64,000 nt of DNA from Candidatus Saccharimonadota bacterium (GCA_017459705.1 JAFUCJ010000003.1:111590-175589); one strand, 5' to 3'. Numbered from the stretch's first letter, positions 17,057 to 26,279 are shown. The notes: generated by a model not told the origin, from the sequence alone. Numbers and translations are program-made.

Positions 17057-17743
17057 CTACTTCGGCAAGAGGAGAAATGCCACCGTACCCGCCGCCGCCC
17101 CGAGAATAATCGTAATAATAATCGTCACGATTAGTCCAATCCGCGAATCTCGCTCTGGTTTTTCAATAATCGTAATCGTTCCCTTAGTTTCTTCTTTCGG
17201 TTCCTCAATCGTTTTTCGCGGCTGATAAACATTCCGCGACAGAGGCCGCTTTGGTATTTTTTCCGTATTCACAAAAGGCTGCTTCGGTATCGCCATCTCC
17301 TTACTCGCACCCTCGTTCACCGCCACAGGCTCATTTGCCGCCTCTTTATTTCTCGGCTTGCCAATCAACGGTATCCGTGATATCTTCTTCGACTTCGCGA
17401 CGCTCGCCATCGCTTCCGCATTTCCAGCAATGCCGAAAGCACCACTCGTCACCGACAATGGTCGCTTTTCCACATCTTTACTTACAAATTTCCCCGAAAA
17501 ATCTTCAATCACGCCAAGTTTACGCGAGGTTTTCTTCTCAACCGGCTTTGGCTTCTCCGCAAAAATCTCCTCGATTCTCAGCTCTTCTTGCTCAACCGAG
17601 CTAAAAACTTCCTCTGGCATGGGCGTCATCATCGTATCGTCACCCGGCAAAATCACCTTCGCTTGCGTCGTTTTCTTCCGAGCAATCGACCCGCCACCAA
17701 CACCAGCCTTTTTTGGCACAAAATCTATGTATTTTTTATTCAT
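17057..17743 (-). CDS. Tail-anchored membrane protein of unknown function
   Basis: 228 aa, family not recognised. A long hydrophilic, mostly basic and disordered-looking region (IDFVPKKAGVGG at the start, several KKxSR clusters) is followed by a single C-terminal helix (IGLIVTIIITIILGAAAGTVAFLLLPK, residues 202-228). The bulk should therefore face the cytosol. Its ATG overlaps the tpiA stop (ATGA), so it is translated from the tpiA mRNA. The tRNA pair lies immediately downstream on the same strand. Confidence 0.7.
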   Translation of the reverse strand: MNKKYIDFVPKKAGVGGGSIARKKTTQAKVILPGDDTMMTPMPEEVFSSVEQEELRIEEIFAEKPKPVEKKTSRKLGVIEDFSGKFVSKDVEKRPLSVTSGAFGIAGNAEAMASVAKSKKISRIPLIGKPRNKEAANEPVAVNEGASKEMAIPKQPFVNTEKIPKRPLSRNVYQPRKTIEEPKEETKGTITIIEKPERDSRIGLIVTIIITIILGAAAGTVAFLLLPK

Positions 17744-18510
17744 GCTCTCACTCGTTTAGCTGTATCTATTATATCAATAAACTCACTCAGTATCAAGGAT
17801 GAGCCGCCCATCAATACGCCATTCACTCCTGGCACCGTCAGATACGCTCCCGCATTGGACGGGTTCACACTACCGCCAAACAACACCGGCACTCGCTCCC
17901 CCGTCTCTGCGCCGTACACTTCGCTAATTGTAGCGCGCACTAGCCCCACCACCGTCGCCACCTCGTCCGGAGTCGCCAATTTCGCCCCTTTCACGGACGA
18001 AATCGCCCACACTGGTTCATACGCAATTATAACTTTATCAATATCTTCTTCCGACACTTCGGATAGCCCCCCGAGCACCTGGTCACGAATCACGTCCGCC
18101 GTTTCACCAAACGCACGCTCATTCTCTGTCTCCCCCACGCACAAAATCGGCGTAATCCGATTCCGCACCGCCGCCGCAACTTTCTTCGCAATCATCTTAT
18201 CATTCTCACCCATCACATATCGTCGCTCCGAATGGCCCACTATCACATAGTCCACAATTCCCCGGAGTTGCGACATCGACGTTTCCCCAGTAAACGCCCC
18301 GTAGTCCCGGTAAAATCCATTCTGTGCCGCCAACTTCATCTTATGACGGTCCACCTGCAACGACAATGGTTGCAACGCAATCGTAGATGGCGCTATCACC
18401 ACCTCGACATCTCGATAATTCGGCAGTTTTTTCAATAACTTATGCAAATATATCGACGCCTCGCCCACATTAAAGTTCAGTTTCCAGTTGCCCACAACAT
18501 AAGTTTTCAT
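17740..18510 (-). CDS. tpiA: Triosephosphate isomerase
   Basis: TpiA interconverts dihydroxyacetone phosphate and glyceraldehyde 3-phosphate in glycolysis. The evidence is the start VGNWKLN with the catalytic lysine, VGHSERR with the catalytic histidine near residue 95, AYEPVWAI with the catalytic glutamate near residue 166, and the phosphate-binding end VLFGGSVNPSNA and GVLMGGSSL. Length 256 aa, normal. TATAAT lies six bases before the ATG, so the mRNA is probably leaderless. It is divergent from the HAD gene, with the two -10 boxes only a few bases apart. It couples to the tail-anchored gene by an ATGA overlap. Confidence 0.97.
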   Translation of the reverse strand: MKTYVVGNWKLNFNVGEASIYLHKLLKKLPNYRDVEVVIAPSTIALQPLSLQVDRHKMKLAAQNGFYRDYGAFTGETSMSQLRGIVDYVIVGHSERRYVMGENDKMIAKKVAAAVRNRITPILCVGETENERAFGETADVIRDQVLGGLSEVSEEDIDKVIIAYEPVWAISSVKGAKLATPDEVATVVGLVRATISEVYGAETGERVPVLFGGSVNPSNAGAYLTVPGVNGVLMGGSSLILSEFIDIIDTAKRVRA

Positions 18511-18543
18511 ATTTTCATTATACCATGTTATAATATATTTATT

Positions 18544-19314
18544 ATGAAAAAAGTTCTAGCATTTGATATCGACCAAACCCTTAACGTCGCCAAGACCCCC
18601 ATCACCGACGAGATTGCCACCCTACTCGTCAAATGCCTCGATCATTTCGAGGTATGCCCTATTTCCGGCCAGAAATTCGATCAATTCCTCATTCAAATAG
18701 TTAACCGCCTACCACATCCTACCGCCAAGCAGCTCAGCCACCTACATCTATTCGTTGCACAGGGCACTCAATACTACCGTCATAACGGCACAGACTGGGA
18801 GCAAGTTTACAATTATCCACTAACTAGCGAACAGGTCGCCAAAATCACCGCCACCATTGAGCAAGCTGCCCGCGAACTCGGCTACTGGGAAGCTGACAAA
18901 TTACAAGACGGCGACGAAATCATCGAGAACCGCCTTTCCCAAGTCACCTTCTCCGCCCTCGGTCAGCACGCCGGCACCGAAGCCAAATACGCCTGGGATC
19001 CCGATTGCAAGAAACGCGAACGCATCGTTGCACGCTGCAAAGAACTCGCCCCCGAGTTTGATTACGAAATTGGTGGTACTACTTCCATCAATGCCATCAC
19101 CCCTGGGATGAACAAAGTCTTCGGCATGACGCATCTGCTCGAAGAACTTCACGTCGAAAAATCCGACATCCTCTATTTCGGCGACATGACACAGCCAGGC
19201 GGCAACGATTATCCGGTTGTCCAGATGGGCATCGACACCATCACCGTCCGTTCACACGAAGACACCGCCTATGCCCTTCGCGGTATCCTCGGCGTCATCG
19301 GCGATCTCGCATAG
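18544..19314 (+). CDS. HAD-superfamily hydrolase, phosphomannomutase-like
   Basis: 256 aa. The HAD motif I is FDIDQTLN near residue 6; a C2-type cap lies between about residues 85 and 180; and the metal-binding motif is YFGDMTQPGGND near residue 214, followed by VQMGIDTITV. This arrangement fits the IIB subfamily that includes eukaryote-type phosphomannomutase and trehalose- or sucrose-phosphate phosphatases. The start at 18544 is chosen because TATAAT lies nine bases before it; the longer frame to 18442 would run through the divergent tpiA. Substrate is not known. An intrinsic terminator follows at 19334-19362. Confidence 0.8.
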   Translation: MKKVLAFDIDQTLNVAKTPITDEIATLLVKCLDHFEVCPISGQKFDQFLIQIVNRLPHPTAKQLSHLHLFVAQGTQYYRHNGTDWEQVYNYPLTSEQVAKITATIEQAARELGYWEADKLQDGDEIIENRLSQVTFSALGQHAGTEAKYAWDPDCKKRERIVARCKELAPEFDYEIGGTTSINAITPGMNKVFGMTHLLEELHVEKSDILYFGDMTQPGGNDYPVVQMGIDTITVRSHEDTAYALRGILGVIGDLA

Positions 19315-19333
19315 CACCATAGACGCATTTGCT

Positions 19334-19362
19334 AATCAGCCTCACTCGCGGGGCTGATTTTT
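19334..19362 (+). terminator. Intrinsic terminator after the HAD gene
   Basis: AATCAGCC (19334-19341) pairs with GGCTGATT (19352-19359) and is followed by Ts. It also separates the HAD gene from the convergent mscS. Confidence 0.8.
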
Positions 19363-19407
19363 AGTCCTGCGAGCACCCTCGCCCCGGCGTCCCTAGCGCT
19401 CTCACCC

Positions 19408-20097
19408 CTAGCGCTCTCTTGTCTTAATATCTATATGCTTATATGGCAATCTCAATTTGTGTGCCGCCATCACCCGCGTCACCACACCGAGCGCCGCACG
19501 TTTCACCGGCAACAAGTTCGCCGGATCGCACGTAATCGCAATCTGGTACATCAACATCGAATCCGCAATTTTATCGAGCCCCTGCGATTCTGCCGTCATC
19601 ACATCTTTCAAGCTCAAAATCCCTTTCGCGATCTCGTTCACAATCAACTCTGCCGCTTCTGGCTTTATTTCGTACGGCAACGGCACTTGCAAATAGATAT
19701 ATTCCGACACGACCTCGACTTTATCCAGATTTCTATTCGCAATCGACACGATATTCATCGAATTCATATCTTGTATTTTTGTTGTCCGAAGCCCTATCGA
19801 CAACACCTCGCCCATATTGTCACCAAACTTTATCACGTCACCAATCTCGAAATAATTATCAGCCACTATTTCTAGCCCACGAATCAAATCTTTCAACGCG
19901 TCCTGTAACGCAAACCCGATAATAATGCTCGCAATCCCCACGCCAGCAAGCATCGACGAAACATTCACGCCAAAAAATTGCAGTACTATCAATACAATTA
20001 CGATAAAAATCCCCGCTCCGATCAGACTTTTCAGCATCCGGAGGTAGGTTTTGCGTTTTTTGCTAGAAAAAACTTTCTTCGGTTGCTTCTTACTCAT
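19408..20097 (-). CDS. mscS: Small mechanosensitive channel, MscS family
   Basis: 229 aa. Membrane segments at about residues 22-42 and 46-66 include the pore helix (GVGIASIIIGFALQDALKDLIRGLEI). This is followed by the beta domain (FEIGDVIKFGDNMGEVLSIGLRTTKIQ) and the C-terminal alpha/beta domain. The protein would gate on membrane tension during osmotic downshock. It is short because only the core MscS helices are present. TACAAT lies six bases before the ATG, so a leaderless mRNA is likely even though it follows the thioredoxin-like gene by two bases on the same strand. Confidence 0.9.
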   Translation of the reverse strand: MSKKQPKKVFSSKKRKTYLRMLKSLIGAGIFIVIVLIVLQFFGVNVSSMLAGVGIASIIIGFALQDALKDLIRGLEIVADNYFEIGDVIKFGDNMGEVLSIGLRTTKIQDMNSMNIVSIANRNLDKVEVVSEYIYLQVPLPYEIKPEAAELIVNEIAKGILSLKDVMTAESQGLDKIADSMLMYQIAITCDPANLLPVKRAALGVVTRVMAAHKLRLPYKHIDIKTRER

Positions 20098-20099
20098 GT

Positions 20100-20354
20100 T
20101 TATATTGTATAATACAAAACTTCATTTATCAATGGCATTTCTCGCCCTCGCCACATTTCCAGCACCGCCCCCATGTCATCCAGCGCCATAATCGTCGGAT
20201 ACTCTACCACATCATACGCCTCGCAAAAATCAACATTCTCATCAGGATTCATCGTTTCAATCGTCTTGCCAGTCTGTCTCCGAAAATCTTCCAGCCAATC
20301 CGTCACCGTCCTCGTGTAATCTTGATTGTCACGATATATGCACACCACCCGCAT
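20100..20354 (-). CDS. Thioredoxin-fold protein without CxxC
   Basis: 84 aa. The pattern VVCIYRDNQDYTRTVTDWLEDF, then YDVVEYPTIMALDDMGAVLEMWRG matches the thioredoxin or glutaredoxin fold, including the cis-proline strand (EYPTIM). However, the CxxC active site is absent: only Cys5 and one central Cys remain. A redox role is therefore doubtful; a binding or scaffold role is possible. AAAGGAG precedes the ATG and overlaps the nrdR end, so it belongs to the fts-nrdR run. Confidence 0.65.
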   Translation of the reverse strand: MRVVCIYRDNQDYTRTVTDWLEDFRRQTGKTIETMNPDENVDFCEAYDVVEYPTIMALDDMGAVLEMWRGREMPLINEVLYYTI

Positions 20355-20359
20355 TCTTA

Positions 20360-20821
20360 CTACTCCTTTGCTCGCACTTTATTTTTCTGTTCTTTCAAGA
20401 TATTTTCAAAATCTTCTAGCGTCTTGAACTCACGAAACACGCTCGCAAATCTCACGTACGCCACCTCATTTATCTCCGCCAGTACATCAAGCACTGCCTC
20501 GCCTATCTGGCGCGAGGTGATTTGGTCATTTCCGAGCGCGTACAATTTATCCGACGCCCTCGTCACCACATCCTCTACTTCTAGCTCCGAATTAAAGAAC
20601 TTACCCACACTACGTTTTACCGCAAGTAGCAACTTATCACGATCGTAGATTTCTTTATTGCCGCTGCGTTTATTCACCGTCAGCGGCGGCATCTCAATTC
20701 GTTCATAAGTCGTAAATCTACGCCCATCCGCCGCCTCACGCCGTCGTCGGATCATCGTGCCATCCACAGTCTCACGGCTTTCCAGGACTTTACTATCACC
20801 GATGCGGAACTTCGTATCCAT
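20360..20821 (-). CDS. nrdR: NrdR-like regulator lacking the zinc-ribbon cysteines
   Basis: NrdR represses ribonucleotide reductase genes when its ATP-cone holds dATP. The ATP-cone is normal (VNKRSGNKEIYDRDKLLLAVKRSV near residue 49, EVAYVRFASVFREFKTLEDF near the end). The N-terminus keeps KVLESRETVDGTMIRRRREA and GRRFTTYERIE, which flank the family's zinc ribbon, but all four usual cysteines (MxCPxC and CxxC) are replaced: it reads MDTKFRIGDSK and REAADGRRF. Length 153 aa matches the family, so this is substitution and not truncation. It starts nine bases after ftsZ. Confidence 0.88.
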   Translation of the reverse strand: MDTKFRIGDSKVLESRETVDGTMIRRRREAADGRRFTTYERIEMPPLTVNKRSGNKEIYDRDKLLLAVKRSVGKFFNSELEVEDVVTRASDKLYALGNDQITSRQIGEAVLDVLAEINEVAYVRFASVFREFKTLEDFENILKEQKNKVRAKE

Positions 20822-20830
20822 TAGCGCTCC

Positions 20831-21985
20831 TTAATCTTTTTTCTTTTTCCTGAGTCTATCCCGGAGTGAAGGTGGTACATCCATTTCATCATCATTTATC
20901 GTCGGCTCCGCCACCGTCGGTTGTTCAGTCTTGATGGAATCCCACATACTTGATCGGTTATCCGTCGCAAAATCCTTAGCCTCAGCCACCGGTTTCTCTG
21001 GCTTTGCTGGCTCCTCGGCTGGCGCGGGTTCATTGTAGTAGTCCGAATCAAATCCAGTCGCTACTACCGTCACAACAATCTCGTCTTCTAACTCCGGGCG
21101 AATCGACGCACCGAAGATGATATTTGCATCAGGCGACACGGCGCCAGTGATAACTTCCGCAGCCTCCTGCACTTCACTCATCGACATATCGTATCCACCA
21201 GCCACCGAGAACAGTACACCCCGTGCCCCCTCGATTTTCACTTCGATCAGCGGCGATTCTACCGCCTGTTGTGCCGCTAGGACCGCACGGTTCTCGCCAG
21301 ATGCCCGTCCGATTCCCATCAACGCCGATCCAGCGTTCTTCATAATCGCCTTCACATCGGCAAAGTCTAGGTTAATCAGTGCATAATCAGTAATCAATTC
21401 CGAAATCCCCTGCACACCTTGCCTCAACACATCATCAGCAATCTTGAAAGTTTCCACTAGCGGCGTCCGCGGATCAATCGTCTGCAATAACCTATCATTT
21501 GGAATAGTAATCAACGCATCCACCTGCCTTGCCAATCTGTCAATCGCAAGGTCCGCATTCGCTCGACGCATCGCTCCTTCGAAAGAAAACGGCTTCGTCG
21601 CAACACCTACCGTCAATATATCCTTTTTACGCGACTCTTCCGCAACGATTGGACCAGCCCCCGACCCAGTTCCACCACCAGCACCCAGGGTAATAAACAC
21701 CATATCAGCACCGTCAAGCGCCCTGTCGATTTCCTCGCGGCTTTCCTCCGCCGCCTCACGACCCTTTTCCGGATCGCCACCTGCCCCCAGGCCTTTACCG
21801 ATATGCACTTTAATATCAGCCGTCGAATGATGCAACGCCTGCGCATCAGTATTGATTGCTACAAACTCTACGCCAGACAGACCCACTTCCTTCATGCGTT
21901 CCACGGCGGAACCACCTGCTCCACCTACGCCCACAACTTTGATACTTGCTTTACTCTCCACCTCTGTCGGTTTAATTTCTGGCAT
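20831..21985 (-). CDS. ftsZ: Cell division GTPase FtsZ
   Basis: FtsZ polymerises with GTP into the division ring. The evidence is [15 protein letters not shown] at residue 17, INTDAQAL, the tubulin signature [12 protein letters not shown] near residue 101, and the synergy loop with [16 protein letters not shown] and [10 protein letters not shown] near residue 212. The variable acidic linker has Pro/Glu runs, and the C-terminal tail [16 protein letters not shown] matches the FtsA-binding peptide. Length 384 aa. GAGGAAAA precedes the ATG. It follows ftsA by about 70 bases on the same strand, followed by nrdR. Confidence 0.98.
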   Translation of the reverse strand: MPEIKPTEVESKASIKVVGVGGAGGSAVERMKEVGLSGVEFVAINTDAQALHHSTADIKVHIGKGLGAGGDPEKGREAAEESREEIDRALDGADMVFITLGAGGGTGSGAGPIVAEESRKKDILTVGVATKPFSFEGAMRRANADLAIDRLARQVDALITIPNDRLLQTIDPRTPLVETFKIADDVLRQGVQGISELITDYALINLDFADVKAIMKNAGSALMGIGRASGENRAVLAAQQAVESPLIEVKIEGARGVLFSVAGGYDMSMSEVQEAAEVITGAVSPDANIIFGASIRPELEDEIVVTVVATGFDSDYYNEPAPAEEPAKPEKPVAEAKDFATDNRSSMWDSIKTEQPTVAEPTINDDEMDVPPSLRDRLRKKKKD

Positions 21986-22058
21986 ATATTTTCCTCGCTT
22001 TATATACTTCTAATATACTCCTATTTCCCAGTTTTATCAAGGGTAAAATCACACGAAA

Positions 22059-23306
22059 TCAAAATCTAGCAAAAATCTTTTTGAGGAAGCCAGCCTTCCC
22101 CATCATATCTTTGCCGATTTTCGGCAATTTCGGCATCTTTTTGCCAGGCTCCGATCTCACTTCGCCCTGCTCCGCCGCCAACATTGCTAGCCCCACCGCC
22201 ACAGCAAACTCCGGCTTCTCGATTGACTCCGACACGCCCCCGAGTCCTCTCGGTACACCAATTTTCACCGCTGCTTCTAGGCATTTCTTCGCAAACAAAT
22301 CAATATCTCGCATCTTTGCACCACCACCAGTCAAGACTATCCCTTCTGGTAGTCTTTGGTCATATCGCGCCGCTTTCAGCTTCTTTCTAATTTCATCAAA
22401 AATCTCCGACAGCCTTGCCTGTACTACCGCATCTACTTCTTTGCGGTCAAACGCCCGCTCAGTCTTGCCTTCCTTACCAATCTTTATTACTGGTGACTTT
22501 TCCGAGTCGAAATCTCCCGTCACGAAACGCGTTTTAATTTCCTCCGCCATCTCCGGATCAATCGCTAGCACAATTGCGAGATCATTCGTTATATTATTCG
22601 ACCCTGCCGGCACCACGCCCACATACTGTAAATCCCCTTCCTCGTACACAGCGACCGACGTCGTTGCCGCCCCCATATCGACCACCGCCACACCGTTTTC
22701 TTTCTGCCGGTCAGTTAATACCGCCTTCGCGGCCGCCACAGCACTCGGAATCAATCTATCCGCCTTTACATCCGCCGCAAGCGTCGCTTTCCTTAGATTC
22801 TCACAATTCGGCGAAAGCGCCGACACCACGTTGGCCCGCATCTCTAGTCGCGCCCCAGACATGCCCAAGGGGTCCTTGATTCCACCCTGCCCGTCCAAGG
22901 CATATTCCAGCGGCACCACATCAAGCACATCACGATTAGCCGGAATCCGCCCGGACACCGCAATCGTTTCCACGCGTGCCAAATCATCTAGATTAATTTC
23001 ATGCTCCACCGTACCGACCGCAATCATCCCCTCCGTTCGTGTCGATAAAATCTGCGACCCCCCAATCGATACATACGCATTTCGTACCTCATATCCCCCC
23101 ATACGCTCTGCCTCACCCAGCATCTGGTCAATCGAGCTTGCTGGCCCAGTCAAATTCGCTGGCATACCTTTACGCATACCCGCTGATGCTCCCTCGTTGA
23201 ACCCCACAATCGCCACCGCGCCGTCTTTATTCACTGTCGCAATCACCGCACGGACATGTTCCGTACCTACATCAAGTCCCGTAACAAAACGCTTATTCTC
23301 ATCCAT
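22059..23306 (-). CDS. ftsA: Cell division protein FtsA
   Basis: FtsA is an actin-like ATPase that tethers FtsZ to the membrane. The evidence is the phosphate-1 motif FVTGLDVGTEHVRAVI, the phosphate-2 motif VVDMGAATTSVAVYEEG near residue 206, the adenosine motif IVLTGGGAKMRDID near residue 326, and a C-terminal amphipathic helix (GKAGFLKKIFARF) for membrane binding. Length 415 aa. Promoter TTGACA-18-TACAAT with the -10 six bases before the ATG implies a leaderless mRNA and sets the start. It is first in the ftsA-ftsZ-nrdR run. Confidence 0.97.
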   Translation of the reverse strand: MDENKRFVTGLDVGTEHVRAVIATVNKDGAVAIVGFNEGASAGMRKGMPANLTGPASSIDQMLGEAERMGGYEVRNAYVSIGGSQILSTRTEGMIAVGTVEHEINLDDLARVETIAVSGRIPANRDVLDVVPLEYALDGQGGIKDPLGMSGARLEMRANVVSALSPNCENLRKATLAADVKADRLIPSAVAAAKAVLTDRQKENGVAVVDMGAATTSVAVYEEGDLQYVGVVPAGSNNITNDLAIVLAIDPEMAEEIKTRFVTGDFDSEKSPVIKIGKEGKTERAFDRKEVDAVVQARLSEIFDEIRKKLKAARYDQRLPEGIVLTGGGAKMRDIDLFAKKCLEAAVKIGVPRGLGGVSESIEKPEFAVAVGLAMLAAEQGEVRSEPGKKMPKLPKIGKDMMGKAGFLKKIFARF

Positions 23307-23347
23307 AACCTAATTGTAGCACATTTATTTCGCTAATGTCAAAAATT

Positions 23348-24133
23348 TTAATCAGGCAACGTCAAAACTTCATATCCGTCCGCCGTCACCAAAATCGTAT
23401 GTTCACAGTGGCACCCAACCGACCCATCTTTCATCTTAACCGACCAATTGTCGTTCTTGTCGGTATAATTCGCTGGCTTGCCTAGACACGACATTGGCTC
23501 GATACAGATAGTATCCCCCTCGACCAGTTTATAACCATGCCCTTTCTTACCATAATTCGGCACTTCGGGCGCCATATGCATCTCCTTGTCAATGCCATGC
23601 CCGACATAATTTTCAATCACTCCGAGATGCCCTGCCCTTAACACCTTCTCTATCGCCGCGCCAATTGTACCAATCGCCACCCCAGGCTTCACTAAATCAA
23701 TCCCTTCCCACATCGATGATTCCGTAACCGAAATCATCCGCTTCACCGCCGGCGACCCATCATCGCCCACCAGCATCGTAAAAGCCGAATCCGTAAAATA
23801 TCCTTTATAATATATATCCAAATCAAACGACACCTTATCCCCGACTTCAAGCGGCTCATCTTTTGGCGCACCGTGCACCAATTCATCATTCACCGAAATA
23901 CAAATCGCTCCCGGAAACTCCTCATCTAGCATATCGTACGCCACTTCGGCTCCACGCTTCACGATTTCTTTCCGTACCCACGCGTCGATTTCTTTGCCAG
24001 TCATCCCTGGCTTCACATAATTTTTCAAATCCCTAAGCAAATTCCCCAAAATCTTACCCCCTTCACGCATTGCCGCAATCTTTTCGGCCACTTTTGATGG
24101 CGCCGTTTCTACATTGATCATCTTATTCGCCAT
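23348..24133 (-). CDS. map: Type I methionine aminopeptidase
   Basis: Map removes the N-terminal methionine from nascent proteins. The metal ligands are visible in order: DLDIYYKGYFTDSA (two aspartates), YVGHGIDKEMHMAPEVPNYG (histidine), CIEPM (glutamate), and CEHTILVT (final glutamate). The start at 24133 (MANKMINVE) overlaps the adk end by 11 bases; an in-frame ATG four codons later is the alternative. Length 261 aa. Co-transcribed with adk, as in many bacteria, where both lie in the ribosomal protein operon; here they stand apart from it. Confidence 0.95.
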   Translation of the reverse strand: MANKMINVETAPSKVAEKIAAMREGGKILGNLLRDLKNYVKPGMTGKEIDAWVRKEIVKRGAEVAYDMLDEEFPGAICISVNDELVHGAPKDEPLEVGDKVSFDLDIYYKGYFTDSAFTMLVGDDGSPAVKRMISVTESSMWEGIDLVKPGVAIGTIGAAIEKVLRAGHLGVIENYVGHGIDKEMHMAPEVPNYGKKGHGYKLVEGDTICIEPMSCLGKPANYTDKNDNWSVKMKDGSVGCHCEHTILVTADGYEVLTLPD

Positions 24134-24734
24134 AACTTTTCTCAATCTCGCCACCATTCACATCATCATTTTGCTCACGCGCCGCCGGACACATTTTCTG
24201 CACTTTATCCACCAATCTATCCGTCACCACGCCTTCTTCACCTACACCATTGACGTATGCCGTCGGTATGCCATGTTTTTTAAATACTTCTAGTATCCCG
24301 CCGATATGCTCCTCAAACACTTCGAAGCGTCGTTCTATTACGGATTTCTCCTGATCGTCCACCCGACCATCCAACCCCGCCCGCATATAGAGCCGATTGT
24401 ACAACTCTTCCTTTGGCACTTCAAGCACAATGCCGCCGTCCACTTTATGGCCCGACTCCCGAATTAGCCACTCCGCCTGTGCCGCATTCCTCGGGAATCC
24501 ATCCAGTATCACATCGTACCCCTCGGCATCCGTCACCGCCAAAGCCTTTTCTAGCATTTCAATCATCGCCGCATCAGGTATGATATTCCCCTTATCGATA
24601 ATTTCATTATATCCACCGTTCTCTCTAATCATTTGCCCAGTAGCAATCCATCGCCATCCAAAAATCTCCGACAGTGCCTTCCCTTGCGTCCCTTTACCAG
24701 AACCCGCCATACCAAATAAAATTATCATTTTCAC
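24123..24734 (-). CDS. adk: Adenylate kinase
   Basis: Adenylate kinase converts ATP plus AMP to two ADP. The P-loop is GMAGSGKGTQGK at residue 8; TGQMIREN and the AMP-binding DGFPRNAAQAEWL near residue 79 are present; GLDGRVDDQEKSVIERRFEVF lies in the LID region, which is short with no zinc cysteines. Length 203 aa. The AAAGGAG ribosome-binding site before the ATG and a TATAAT about 20 bases upstream show a normal leader. The 3' end overlaps map. A second, diverged relative lies at 26746. Confidence 0.95.
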   Translation of the reverse strand: MKMIILFGMAGSGKGTQGKALSEIFGWRWIATGQMIRENGGYNEIIDKGNIIPDAAMIEMLEKALAVTDAEGYDVILDGFPRNAAQAEWLIRESGHKVDGGIVLEVPKEELYNRLYMRAGLDGRVDDQEKSVIERRFEVFEEHIGGILEVFKKHGIPTAYVNGVGEEGVVTDRLVDKVQKMCPAAREQNDDVNGGEIEKSYGE

Positions 24735-24755
24735 TCCTTTTCTCCATTATACCAT

Positions 24756-24785
24756 AAAAATATCCCCTTCACAGGGGGTATTTTT
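24756..24785 (-). terminator. Intrinsic terminator of rpsU
   Basis: AAAAATA-CCCC/GGGG-TATTTTT stem with a short loop, overlapping the rpsU stop codon. It is symmetric, so it works on both strands. Confidence 0.8.
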
Positions 24786-25002
24786 ATTTGAGTCCGAGTT
24801 TGATACGTTCGGTCTTCTCTGCTTTACGAGCCTCGCGAATAATCGCTTTCAAACGTCGCTCGCGCTTCGAAATCGGCTTCGCAAAACGCATCTGCGACTT
24901 CTTCAGCGGCATAATACCACTCTGAAGCACCTTGCGATTGAAACGACGAATGATGTTTTCGTTTGCCTCGCCTTGATCTTTTCTAGTAACTTTAATAGCC
25001 AT
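24784..25002 (-). CDS. rpsU: Small-subunit ribosomal protein bS21
   Basis: bS21 sits near the 3' end of 16S rRNA and affects start-site selection. The 72-residue basic protein has the family pattern NIIRRFNRKVLQSGI and a lysine/arginine-rich helical tail (SKRERRLKAIIREARKAEK). TATAAT lies nine bases before the ATG. It is slightly longer than average, with an N-terminal MAIKVTRKDQGE lead. Confidence 0.93.
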   Translation of the reverse strand: MAIKVTRKDQGEANENIIRRFNRKVLQSGIMPLKKSQMRFAKPISKRERRLKAIIREARKAEKTERIKLGLK

Positions 25003-25044
25003 ACTACCCTAATTATATCACAGTTTTCTCTTATGTACAAGAGG

Positions 25045-25494
25045 CTATATTCTCCGAACTTTCACCATCGCCGGCCTCAGCACCTCGCCCTCATAATAAT
25101 ACCCCGGACGCAGAGTCTCCGCAATCACTTCTTGCTCCCCCTCACCTTCTACCATCACTGCATCATGCAAATCCGGATTAAAATTACCTTCCGTAGGAAT
25201 CCGACTAAGCCCCAACCCCTGTAAAGTCTTATCCAACGTCTTACCAAGCGGCGCCAATTCCGCATACGCACCAAACGCCCGATCCAAATCATCTAGAAGT
25301 GGCAAAAACTTCGCCACCGTCGCATTTCTCGCCGCAATTTTTGCTGCTTCCCTCTGCGCTTCCACCTGCTTGCGATAATTCTCAAAATCCGCCCGCGTCC
25401 TCTGCAAATCATTGGTCAATTCCGTGATTTGCGCAGCATAATCCACCTCAACTTGTTTTGCCCCTTCTTTTTTGTCCTTCATTTCTTTCTCCAT
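25045..25494 (-). CDS. grpE: Nucleotide exchange factor GrpE
   Basis: GrpE releases ADP from DnaK. The evidence is the long N-terminal coiled coil (QITELTNDLQRTRADFENYRKQVEAQREAAK), the conserved LLPLLDDLDRAF-like block (FLPLLDDLDRAFGAYAEL), and the C-terminal beta wing (NPDLHDAVMVEGEGEQEVIAETLRPGYYYEGEVLRPAMVKV). The start is taken at 25494 (MEKEMKD), one base after the hrcA stop, with GGAGG about 12 bases upstream inside hrcA. Length 149 aa, on the short side. It is in the hrcA operon, so under CIRCE/HrcA control. Confidence 0.95.
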   Translation of the reverse strand: MEKEMKDKKEGAKQVEVDYAAQITELTNDLQRTRADFENYRKQVEAQREAAKIAARNATVAKFLPLLDDLDRAFGAYAELAPLGKTLDKTLQGLGLSRIPTEGNFNPDLHDAVMVEGEGEQEVIAETLRPGYYYEGEVLRPAMVKVRRI

Positions 25495-25495
25495 A

Positions 25496-26221
25496 TTATA
25501 ATATATCCTCCAGCACTTGCCCTGCATGGCTGACCAGCGCCATCACGCGCGAATAATTCTGACGCGTCGGCCCCAGCACCCCGATATAACTATGATCCGA
25601 AAACGGCGATTTGAATCGCGAAATGATTAGCGACACTTCCGAATTCTTTCCAATCGGATTCTCATGACCAATAAATATATTCAATGGCTCACCCGGCGCC
25701 GCCTCCCTCAGCCATGGCTCCAACTCATCTAGCAACTTTGCCACAGATTGCACTCGCCGCGTGTCCACAAATTCCGGCTGAGTGAATAGCCGCGAAATAC
25801 CCGACAAATACAACTGCCCACCAATCGTCGCAAGCCCCAAATTGCCAGTCAACTCCACCAACGAATCCACTGCCCCTCGTATTGCCGCATCCGCCCGCGA
25901 CTGTGCCCCCACCCTGACGTCGAGGGCGTGCGTCCCCCGTTCCAAAGATTTCCGCGCCGCATCCTCGCGTACCCCCCATGATGTATTGTTCAAATTATTG
26001 ACATAATACCTATAACCCGCATCAGTCGGCACTCGTCCGGCCGAAGTGTGCGGCTGCGCAATCAACCCCAACCCCTCCAGCCTCGCCATCTCCGCACGGA
26101 TTGTCGCTGGCGACACGTTAAATAGCTTCGCCATCGTCACGCTCCCCACCGGCGACGCCGTCTCAGCATATTCCTCTATTATTTGACTTAGAATCTCTTT
26201 TTGACGCAGAGTTATTTCCAT
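25496..26221 (-). CDS. hrcA: Heat-inducible transcription repressor HrcA
   Basis: HrcA binds CIRCE elements and represses chaperone genes; GroESL normally assists its folding. The N-terminal winged helix ([46 protein letters not shown]) is followed by [18 protein letters not shown], the family signature, and by the dimerisation domain. The total of 241 aa is shorter than the usual 340, with a reduced C-terminal half. The start at 26221 is chosen because TATAAT lies six bases before it; the CIRCE overlaps its -35. Confidence 0.94.
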   Translation of the reverse strand: MEITLRQKEILSQIIEEYAETASPVGSVTMAKLFNVSPATIRAEMARLEGLGLIAQPHTSAGRVPTDAGYRYYVNNLNNTSWGVREDAARKSLERGTHALDVRVGAQSRADAAIRGAVDSLVELTGNLGLATIGGQLYLSGISRLFTQPEFVDTRRVQSVAKLLDELEPWLREAAPGEPLNIFIGHENPIGKNSEVSLIISRFKSPFSDHSYIGVLGPTRQNYSRVMALVSHAGQVLEDIL

Positions 26222-26238
26222 ACCCCCATTATACAAAA

Positions 26239-26265
26239 TTGGCGCTCAAAATGCAAGAGTGCCAA
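26239..26265. promoter_or_regulatory. CIRCE element between hrcA and a divergent 80-aa gene
   Basis: TTGGCGCTC-N9-GAGTGCCAA, a perfect 9-bp inverted repeat of CIRCE type. The hrcA -35 (TTGCAT, minus strand 26251-26256) lies in its spacer. Its right edge is 14 bp from the -35 of the divergent gene (26280-26285). Confidence 0.9.
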
Positions 26266-26279
26266 ACTACGAAAAGGTC

